From positions 1 through 6,810 of the forward strand of contig JAHJLU010000795.1 in NCBI GenBank assembly GCA_018821745.1: a stretch of DNA of 6,810 nt. The letters are read 5' to 3'. The notes beneath the pieces are model-generated. The model saw only the letters and a program-made list of their open reading frames with translations, was not told where the DNA came from and made no database searches. This DNA is from Myxococcota bacterium. GTDB taxonomy: Bacteria; Myxococcota_A; Polyangia; HGW-17. Shown here piece after piece: positions 1-5,489 of this stretch (its first letter is position 1; each line of letters opens with the position of its first letter). Made by a program: the position numbers and the translations under genes.

Positions 1-627
1 CCCGGGCCAGTACCACTCCAGCACCGGCTCAATGGCCGAGAAGTTCGTCTCTCCCTCGCACAGGGGTCCCGAAGGCAGCGGGAGGCATTGCCCAATCGTC
101 TCTTCGCAGTACCAGGTGTCATCGGGGCAGTCGAAGTTGTCCTGACAGTCTCCCGCGGGCCAGGTGCACATATTGTTCAGACACACGGTGGTGGAGGGGC
201 AGCAGACCGAGAGGTTCTCTCCGCACAGTGACTCACCTGCGTCGCAATCTGCCGCACAGACAACCCCGTCGAGGCAGATGGTGTTGTTGGGGCAGCAGGT
301 GGTGAGGTTCTCTCCGCACCGGGCCGAGAGGCAGATGGGGAGACACTCCATGTTGTTCACGCACTCTTCATTGGATTCACAGCAGACTCCCCGACACCGC
401 TCCGTCTCGCAGATGGGCTGGCATGAATTGAGGACGCACTCCTGTTCTTCGGAGCAACAATCACTGCCGCACTGGTGCTCAAGGGGACAGGTCTCTGAGT
501 CGGTATCAGCGTCCCCGTCGGGAAGCCCGCCATCGCCGTTGTTATAGGCTCCCGATTCACCACTGCAGGCGAAATGGGGAGCGGCAACAAGGGAGAGCAC
601 AATCAGCACAAGGAGAAAATGTTTCAT
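1..627 (-). CDS. Exported cysteine-rich modular protein, probable lipoprotein (3' end beyond window)
   Basis: Reading the minus strand from the ATG at 627-625 gives 209 codons with no stop to the window edge, so the gene is partial at its C-terminus. The start is supported by an AGGAG ribosome binding site at 634-638, six bases upstream. Residues 1-20 form a signal peptide (MKHFLLVLIVLSLVAAPHFA). Cys21 follows it, a candidate lipidation site, although His at -3 is atypical for a lipobox. Residues 30-46 are an Asp/Gly-rich tether. Residues 47-154 contain four modules of 26-29 residues with the pattern C-x(4-6)-C-x(3-6)-CC-x5-C-x(4-5)-C, followed by a looser Cys-containing stretch to residue 190. 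There are 30 cysteines in 209 residues, suggesting disulfide-knotted extracytoplasmic modules. The last residues (IEPVLEWYWPG) resemble, from memory, the lead-in to FG-GAP/VCBS propellers in similar proteins, which is a guess. A surface or adhesion role is inferred only; no enzyme motif is visible. Confidence 0.88.
   Translation of the reverse strand, partial: MKHFLLVLIVLSLVAAPHFACSGESGAYNNGDGGLPDGDADTDSETCPLEHQCGSDCCSEEQECVLNSCQPICETERCRGVCCESNEECVNNMECLPICLSARCGENLTTCCPNNTICLDGVVCAADCDAGESLCGENLSVCCPSTTVCLNNMCTWPAGDCQDNFDCPDDTWYCEETIGQCLPLPSGPLCEGETNFSAIEPVLEWYWPG
196..319 (-). repeat. Tandem module duplication inside the Cys-rich gene
   Basis: Bases 196-226 and 289-319 are nearly identical (27 of 31 positions, with a perfect 16-base core at 211-226 and 304-319). 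They lie exactly 93 bases apart, which is 31 codons. Both encode the CGENL-x-x-CCP part of cysteine modules 3 and 4. Identity at DNA as well as protein level suggests these two modules arose by a fairly recent in-frame duplication, whereas modules 1 and 2 are more diverged. Confidence 0.7.
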
Positions 628-655
628 GGAGAACTCCTGGAAAAAAGATTTTCAT

Positions 656-684
656 AGTTTACCCCCAAAGCCCTTGGGATGCAA
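656..684 (-). promoter_or_regulatory. Weak candidate promoter for the Cys-rich gene
   Basis: On the minus strand, TTGCAT (684-679) and TAAACT (661-656) are separated by 17 bases. This would place the transcription start near 649 and give a leader of about 22 bases. Both boxes match the sigma-70 consensus only partly (3/6 and 4/6). The spacer contains a 5-bp inverted repeat, CCCAA at 664-668 with TTGGG at 674-678, which could be an operator or chance. This is the best promoter-like arrangement I found for the minus-strand gene, but it is weak. Confidence 0.25.
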
Positions 685-783
685 TGGCACCCCACCCCCG
701 GATTCCATATATCCTGGCAAAAGAACCCTTTGTGGGGCACTATAAGACTCACCATGCGATCAACATTTTCCCAAAAGCGCACC

Positions 784-1203
784 ATGTCTGCCCGGATTTT
801 CCCACCCATTGCCTTCGCCGCGATGCTCCTCTCCACCTGTGTTGTTACAACCGGATACCCCGAAGGGGCGCGTTTTTACCCTGTCCACAACACGAACAAC
901 CTGGTGCTCCTGGAGCGCCTGGAGGTCCAGACCGAGTATCCCGTGGACGAGGTGATCAACTCCCCCCTGCAGCTGCAAAATCATCTGGATCGCCTCGTGG
1001 ACACGAACCTCTCCACATCCTTTGATTTCGCGACCAAAGTCTATATTTTCGCCTACGCCGGCTTTATCGACGACATTGACGAGACCGCCATGCGCTACCA
1101 CACCGTTGACGGCGAGAGCAGCAACCTGGTGATGGTCGTGGAGGGTGAGAGCGTGACCAGCGCCCCCCGCCTCGCCCTCTTCATCTGGGAGATGGATAAA
1201 TAG
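784..1203 (+). CDS. Small exported protein of unknown function
   Basis: This is a 139-residue reading frame ending at TAG 1201-1203. I do not recognise the family. The start is uncertain: in-frame ATGs lie at 679, 754 and 784, and none has a convincing Shine-Dalgarno sequence. I prefer 784 because the codons at 754-783 (CGA, TCA, ACA) look less like the gene body, and because 784 gives a compact signal peptide (MSAR, then a hydrophobic stretch to about residue 20). The only cysteine, Cys19 in LLSTC, follows the hydrophobic core, but Thr at -1 is not a normal lipobox residue, so this may be a secreted rather than lipid-anchored protein. The mature part is about 115 residues, acidic and soluble-looking, with strand-like stretches (NNLVLLERLEV, TKVYIFAYAGF, NLVMVVEG, RLALFIWEMDK) suggesting a small beta-rich domain. 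Codon use with G/C third positions and the conserved-looking signal argue that it is a real gene. It is divergent from the Cys-rich gene and separated from cheR by 110 bases that contain their own promoter. Confidence 0.7.
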   Translation: MSARIFPPIAFAAMLLSTCVVTTGYPEGARFYPVHNTNNLVLLERLEVQTEYPVDEVINSPLQLQNHLDRLVDTNLSTSFDFATKVYIFAYAGFIDDIDETAMRYHTVDGESSNLVMVVEGESVTSAPRLALFIWEMDK

Positions 1204-1241
1204 TCGACCGGCTGGTCAGAGGTCACAAGAAATTGCCCCGC

Positions 1242-1271
1242 TTTGTGTAATCCCCTGCACCTTTTCACAAA
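1242..1271. promoter_or_regulatory. Inverted repeat, possible operator upstream of cheR
   Basis: TTTGTGTAA at 1242-1250 and TTTCACAAA at 1263-1271 are inverted copies matching at 8 of 9 positions around a 12-base spacer. The half-sites are 22 bases apart centre to centre, about two helical turns. The repeat ends seven bases before the -10 box and covers the -35 region, a typical place for repressor binding. The TGTG/CACA half-sites resemble those of CRP-like regulators, but the spacing is about one turn too long for a classical CRP site. No U-tract follows, so it is not an intrinsic terminator. Confidence 0.35.
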
Positions 1272-1274
1272 ACT

Positions 1275-1283
1275 TGCTATAGT
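1275..1283 (+). promoter_or_regulatory. Extended -10 promoter of the cheR operon
   Basis: TGCTATAGT at 1275-1283 fits the extended -10 consensus (TGn then TATAAT with one mismatch). No good -35 hexamer lies 16-18 bases upstream (CTGCAC at 1255-1260 is the nearest), which is typical of extended -10 promoters and often means activator dependence. Transcription would start near 1290, giving a leader of about 24 bases to the cheR GTG. Confidence 0.5.
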
Positions 1284-1313
1284 GGGACCTATTCAATAAT
1301 CGGGAGCCCTGAC

Positions 1314-2129
1314 GTGTCAATTGACAGTGGTGCTATTGCCCGCCTTTTGGCGGCTGTGGAAAAAAACACGGGGACTGATCTCACGGGATACCGCCGCTCT
1401 ACCCTCGCCCGAAGGCTCGCCCGTCGACTCCTGACCCTGGGCCTTAAAGAAGAGGCCTATGTGCAGCTGTGCACAGACAACACTTTGGAGTGCCAGAGCT
1501 TTATCGCCGAGGTGACAGTAAATGTCAGTTCCTTTTTTAGAGATCCCCTCGTCTTCGAGATAGTGGCGAGCCTGTTGAGAAAGCTCGTTTCAAAACGATC
1601 GGATCTGCGAATCTGGAGCGCGGGGTGCGCCGCCGGAGAGGAAACCTACTCACTGGCCATTCTGGTGAAGGATGCCCTGAGACTGCAAAAAGTCGATTCC
1701 GGCAGCGCGCTGGTCTTCGGCACGGACATCGACCCGAAATCCATCGCGGCAGCGCAAAATGCCACATACAGCAGGGAGAGCCTGGGGGAGATGAAGCTCA
1801 GGCACTTTGACTCCTGGTTTTCCCTGAGCGGGCAGAAATACACGGTGGACCCCGCCATCAGGGCCATGGTCCATTTCTCCCGGGAAGATTTGCTCAATCC
1901 CGGCACAGTCGCTCCCGCCGAGAGCATCTTCGGTTCTTTCGATCTTATCCTGTGCAGAAACGTCCTCATTTATTTCTCCCAGTCACATCAGGCGCAGATT
2001 CTGTCCACTCTCTGCTCCTCCCTCTCAGAGGGCGGGTACCTGGTGCTGGGGAGTTCAGAAGAGCCAGGGCCTGATTTGCGACATCGGCTTACGGTGATAG
2101 ATGCACGCAACAAGGTGTATCAGAAGTAG
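1314..2129 (+). CDS. cheR: CheR-type SAM-dependent protein-glutamate methyltransferase
   Basis: The 271-residue product is a stand-alone CheR, the usual length for the family. CheR transfers a methyl group from S-adenosylmethionine to glutamate side chains, classically in the cytoplasmic coiled coil of chemoreceptors. Residues 1-75 form the helical N-terminal domain with the basic helix YRRSTLARRLARRL and the family signature NVSSFFRDP. The catalytic domain shows the SAM-binding motif RIWSAGCAAGEETYSLAI (99-116), the acidic loop GTDID (136-140), the hallmark CRNVLIYF (214-221) and GGYLVLGSSEE near the end. The usual GEEPYS has Thr in place of Pro. No TPR or response-regulator domain is attached. 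Translation starts at GTG 1314, chosen because GGGAG at 1302-1306 lies seven bases upstream. It is the first gene of an operon, six bases ahead of the hybrid kinase, with no chemoreceptor, CheA, CheW or CheB in view, so its substrate is open and the kinase is the natural candidate. Confidence 0.95.
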   Translation: MSIDSGAIARLLAAVEKNTGTDLTGYRRSTLARRLARRLLTLGLKEEAYVQLCTDNTLECQSFIAEVTVNVSSFFRDPLVFEIVASLLRKLVSKRSDLRIWSAGCAAGEETYSLAILVKDALRLQKVDSGSALVFGTDIDPKSIAAAQNATYSRESLGEMKLRHFDSWFSLSGQKYTVDPAIRAMVHFSREDLLNPGTVAPAESIFGSFDLILCRNVLIYFSQSHQAQILSTLCSSLSEGGYLVLGSSEEPGPDLRHRLTVIDARNKVYQK

Positions 2130-2135
2130 GTTAAA

Positions 2136-5100
2136 ATGACCAGGAAGACGGCCACAAAAAATAAAACCGGGAAAACTCCCGCCACCCAACGGGGAATTCC
2201 TCTCTTTCGAAGCCTCCTCCTCGCCATGAGCCTGGTCGCCATAATCTCCTGCGTTTTCATCGGCTTCCTCACCTACTACCTGCGCGCCCAGGGGATAAGG
2301 CAGCAGCAGTACCGCCTCCTGGAGACCCTGCGTGACGAGAAGATAAAGAGCTTCAAGGGCTGGTTTTCAGAGAAAATAAACGATGTGGAGACCCTCTCGC
2401 GGGAGCTTGATGTAGTCTCCTACTGTGAGGATGCTTCCAAAAAAGATTCCGTCTCGGGTCTGAAAAAGACTTTTGAGGCAATCAGACGCACCTATCTGTA
2501 CGATGAGGTGTTTCTGACAGATGCCAGGGGTCGGGCCCTGGTGACCTCAGCCAATATCTCGACCCCCCGGGCTGTCCTCCCCCTGCGTTACAACCTTATG
2601 CAGCAAGCACTCACCCAAAAAAAGCTCCTCTTCTCGGATATTTTTATCAGCAGGATCCACGGTGACCCGGCCATGTTCCTGGTATCCCCCGTGGTGTCCC
2701 CAAAAAACAATGCAGTGATTGGAGTTTTTGGCATCCTGGTGAACCCTGCCCGGTGGATCTATCCCCACATCACCGCCAGCGAATACCTGGGGAAGACCGG
2801 GGAGATCCTGCTGGTAAACTCCCGGCGCGTGGTGCAGAGTCCACTGAAATATCAACCCGATGCCATCGCCTCCTTGGTAATAGGCGCAAAACCCGCCAGG
2901 CGGGGCGCCCTGGGGAGATCGGGCCGCATCGCCGCGGATGACTACCGCTCTGTGCCCGTCATGGCAGCGTATGGATATATTCCAGAAGTAAAATGGGGAA
3001 TCGTGGTGAAGCAGGACATGGCGGAAATCAACGCCCCGGTATGGGCGATGGCACGCTCCGTCCTCGCGACCTCACTGGGGGTCCTTATTTTGGCCCTGCT
3101 CCTGGGGTTTTTCATCGCCCGGGCAATCGCACAGTCTACCAGAGCCATTGCCGGCACCACTTCACGGATCGGCGGGGGCAACCTTTCACTGAGGGTGCCG
3201 GAGGTGGGTCCGCGGGAGATCCGGCTCATCGCCATCAACATGAACAAGATGGTGGCAGCACTCGCGGAGCAGATGACCATTACAAAAGCGGTCTCGCGCA
3301 TTACCACAATCGCCGCAAAACACAGCAAAACCAGCAAACTGGTGCGGGAAGTGCTCCCGGCGATTATGGAGGCCACCGCCTCCCAGACAGGGGTCGTCTA
3401 CCTGGCAGGGTCAGACCCAAACGTGCTGGAACAAAAGGCAGTCCACGGGGTGGACCCCAAGGCCATGGAGAAATGGATCACTCTCGACCCCCCGGATCAT
3501 CTCCTCACCCAGAGCTGTAAGGGGGGGGAGATCAAGGTCTACAACCATATCCCCGAGGACACCCGTTTTGTCATCAACTCTGCAACGGGAAAAACATATC
3601 CCCGGGCCATGCTCTCCATTCCCCTGCTCCTCAGAGGTAAGGTGCTGGGCGTCATCGGGCTCTCATCCCTCTATGACTACCAGGCCCAATCGCTCTCCAT
3701 CATCGAGGGCCTGCAGGGGAACCTTGCCCAGGCCATGGAGCTGTGCCAGACCTTCGAACTCACCGAGGCCATGGGTGAAGATCTGCAGGACAAGAACCAG
3801 GAGCTCAACGCCACCAATGAGGAACTCCAGTCCATCACAGAAGAGCTGCAGAGCACATCGGAGGAGCAAAAGCTGCTCCTGGTAAGACTGAGCGAGAAGC
3901 AGCAGCAGGCATCGGAAGCAGACCGGATGAAGTCCGAATTTCTCTCCAACATGAGCCACGAACTGATGACCCCCCTCAACAGCGTCCTCTCCCTCTCCCA
4001 GATGATGCTCACCGATGAGAGAGGGACCACACCGGAGGAGCGCAGGGAGTACCTGGAGATTATCGAACGCAACGGCCACCATTTGCTGCGACTCATCAAC
4101 GATATCCTTGATCTTTCAAAAATTGAGTCGGGCAGACTGGAGCTGTTCATCTCCTCTTTCCATCCACAGGAGCCGGTCAATGCCGCCCTCATGGCCATCC
4201 GCCCTCTCGCCACCTCCCGGGGGCTGGCCATCAACGTGGAAATAGCCGAAACGGGAGAGATGCAGAGCGACGTGCAGAAGCTGCAGCAGATCCTCCTGAA
4301 TCTCCTGGCCAACGCCCAGAAGTTCACCGACAAGGGGAGTATCGGGATCTCGGTGAGGCAGGAGGGGAACCTGGTCCTCTTTACGGTCAGGGACAGTGGA
4401 TGCGGAATCCCCGAGAGTGCGCTGCCCCATATTTTTGATGAATTCCGGCAGGTGGACGGCTCCACCACCCGACGACACGGTGGAACCGGGCTGGGGCTGG
4501 CAATATGCCGTCGCCTCGCCGCGCTCCTGGGTGGAACCATCAGTGTCCAGAGCACTCCCGGGCTGGGATCCGCCTTTACGCTGACAATCCCCATGATCCA
4601 CGCCGATGCATCCGTGAATCCAGCCCGGGAGGAGAAGCCCTGTGAACCGCAATTACCCGAAGGCTTCACGGGAAAACCCAGAATTCTCATCATCGAGGAC
4701 AACGCTGTCGCAGCCCTGCAGCTCACCACTGTCCTCACCGGAAACGGGTTTGAGCCCATCACCGCAACCGACGGAGAGGAGGCCCTGAGGTCCATTGAGC
4801 AGAACATCCCACACGGCATCATTCTGGATTTAATGATCCCAAAAATCGACGGGTTTCAGGTGCTCAACCGTATCAGGTCCACGCCGAAAACCGCGCATCT
4901 GCCCGTGCTGGTGCTGACAGCCAAAGATATTACCAGGGCGGAATTTGCGGAACTGACGAGCAACAACATTTGTCAACTGATCCAAAAGGGACAGATCAAC
5001 CGGGAACAACTTTTGGCCAGTATCCGCCGCATGATTGGCATTGAGACAGCCACCACCGTCGACAAAACATCCCCTGTGGCCGTGGCGCCTGTGCCAAGAA

Positions 5101-5489
5101 CCGCCGTCACTTCACCACATCCCACCGTCATGATTGTGGAAGATAACCCGGACAACCTGGCGGTGACCAGGGCTATCCTGCATGACATGGATATTACCAT
5201 CACTGTGGCGAGAGATGGGAAAAGCGCCGTGGAGATGGCCCAAAGGGAAAGACCACAGATTATCCTCATGGACATCAACCTCCCCGTGATGAGCGGTCTT
5301 GAGGCGACACAGCGAATCCGGCAGGACCCTCAATTGCAGGACACGGTGATTATTGCCCTCACTGCCAGGGCAATGATGGGGGATCGGGAGGCTATTCTAG
5401 CTGTTGGTTGCGATGACTACCTCTCCAAACCAGTGGAACCGGGCACTCTGAGGGCGACACTCGCCAGGTGGACAGGAGGGGAATCCTGA
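2136..5489 (+). CDS. Membrane hybrid histidine kinase: dCache-HAMP-GAF-HisKA-HATPase-REC-REC
   Basis: This 1117-residue inner-membrane sensor kinase has a short basic N-terminus, TM1 (about 26-48), a periplasmic domain of about 255 residues that fits dCache by size and position, and TM2 (about 308-332). These are followed by HAMP (330-383), a GAF-like domain (about 387-541), a coiled coil (544-596), HisKA with phospho-acceptor His608 in SHELMTPLN, and HATPase. The HATPase shows the N box LLNLLANAQKFT (719-731), DSGCGIP (753-759), FDEF and HGGTGLGLAI (781-790). REC1 has Asp855, acceptor Asp898, Thr928 and Lys951. REC2 has Asp1003, acceptor Asp1046, Thr1076 and Lys1098. A Pro/Ala/Thr-rich linker (968-996) joins the receivers. 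All catalytic residues are present, but the H-box Arg is Met611. It autophosphorylates on His608, presumably in response to a periplasmic ligand, then phosphorylates one or both receivers. ATG 2136 is six bases after cheR; the ribosome site is weak (AGTAGG overlapping the cheR stop), suggesting coupled translation. The dCache call rests on architecture, not on recognised ligand residues. Confidence 0.95.
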   Translation: MTRKTATKNKTGKTPATQRGIPLFRSLLLAMSLVAIISCVFIGFLTYYLRAQGIRQQQYRLLETLRDEKIKSFKGWFSEKINDVETLSRELDVVSYCEDASKKDSVSGLKKTFEAIRRTYLYDEVFLTDARGRALVTSANISTPRAVLPLRYNLMQQALTQKKLLFSDIFISRIHGDPAMFLVSPVVSPKNNAVIGVFGILVNPARWIYPHITASEYLGKTGEILLVNSRRVVQSPLKYQPDAIASLVIGAKPARRGALGRSGRIAADDYRSVPVMAAYGYIPEVKWGIVVKQDMAEINAPVWAMARSVLATSLGVLILALLLGFFIARAIAQSTRAIAGTTSRIGGGNLSLRVPEVGPREIRLIAINMNKMVAALAEQMTITKAVSRITTIAAKHSKTSKLVREVLPAIMEATASQTGVVYLAGSDPNVLEQKAVHGVDPKAMEKWITLDPPDHLLTQSCKGGEIKVYNHIPEDTRFVINSATGKTYPRAMLSIPLLLRGKVLGVIGLSSLYDYQAQSLSIIEGLQGNLAQAMELCQTFELTEAMGEDLQDKNQELNATNEELQSITEELQSTSEEQKLLLVRLSEKQQQASEADRMKSEFLSNMSHELMTPLNSVLSLSQMMLTDERGTTPEERREYLEIIERNGHHLLRLINDILDLSKIESGRLELFISSFHPQEPVNAALMAIRPLATSRGLAINVEIAETGEMQSDVQKLQQILLNLLANAQKFTDKGSIGISVRQEGNLVLFTVRDSGCGIPESALPHIFDEFRQVDGSTTRRHGGTGLGLAICRRLAALLGGTISVQSTPGLGSAFTLTIPMIHADASVNPAREEKPCEPQLPEGFTGKPRILIIEDNAVAALQLTTVLTGNGFEPITATDGEEALRSIEQNIPHGIILDLMIPKIDGFQVLNRIRSTPKTAHLPVLVLTAKDITRAEFAELTSNNICQLIQKGQINREQLLASIRRMIGIETATTVDKTSPVAVAPVPRTAVTSPHPTVMIVEDNPDNLAVTRAILHDMDITITVARDGKSAVEMAQRERPQIILMDINLPVMSGLEATQRIRQDPQLQDTVIIALTARAMMGDREAILAVGCDDYLSKPVEPGTLRATLARWTGGES
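3765..3875 (+). other. Kinase coiled coil with heptad-spaced Glu/Gln pairs
   Basis: Residues 544-580 of the hybrid kinase carry paired acidic or amide residues every seven positions: ED 548-549, QE 555-556, EE 562-563, EE 569-570 and EE 576-577, the first four followed by Leu. Ala or Ser at -3 and Ser at +3 around several pairs resemble the small-residue context of chemoreceptor methylation sites. The heptad NEELQS is also typical, as I remember it, of the linker behind CheR in CheB-CheR-PAS fusion proteins. The segment joins GAF to HisKA and would act as a signalling helix. Confidence 0.6.
5474..5480 (+). promoter_or_regulatory. Strong ribosome binding site inside the kinase gene end
   Basis: AGGAGGG lies eight bases before ATG 5489-5491, inside the last codons of the hybrid kinase gene. 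It fixes the start of the downstream gene at the TGATG overlap and supports efficient, coupled translation there. It is a much better site than the one in front of the kinase itself. Confidence 0.75.

Noticed and set aside
164..547. 127-codon plus-strand open frame
   Set aside because: It is a shadow of the Cys-rich gene: the opposite strand has a ribosome site, signal peptide and regular cysteine modules, while this translation is Ser/Gln/His-rich without structure.
685..690. TGGCAC as a sigma-54 -24 element upstream of the small exported gene
   Set aside because: No TTGC-like -12 element occurs at the required distance; the following bases are C-rich.
741..746. TATAAG as a -10 box for the small exported gene
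   Set aside because: There is no acceptable -35 hexamer or TGn extension at the right distance; it remains possible but unsupported.
624..836. 70-codon minus-strand frame whose stop overlaps the Cys-rich gene start (ATGA)
   Set aside because: The overlap is suggestive of coupling, but the frame is antisense to the signal-peptide region of the small exported protein, has no ribosome site of note and a non-descript translation.
1206..1217. GACC-GGCT-GGTC hairpin just after the small exported gene, as a terminator
   Set aside because: The stem is only four base pairs and no T-run follows, so it does not meet the pattern of an intrinsic terminator.
3677..4822. 381-codon open frame on the minus strand
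   Set aside because: It lies fully antisense to the HisKA/HATPase/REC1 coding region, its Ser/Arg-rich translation shows no domain, and long antisense frames are expected opposite GC-rich genes.
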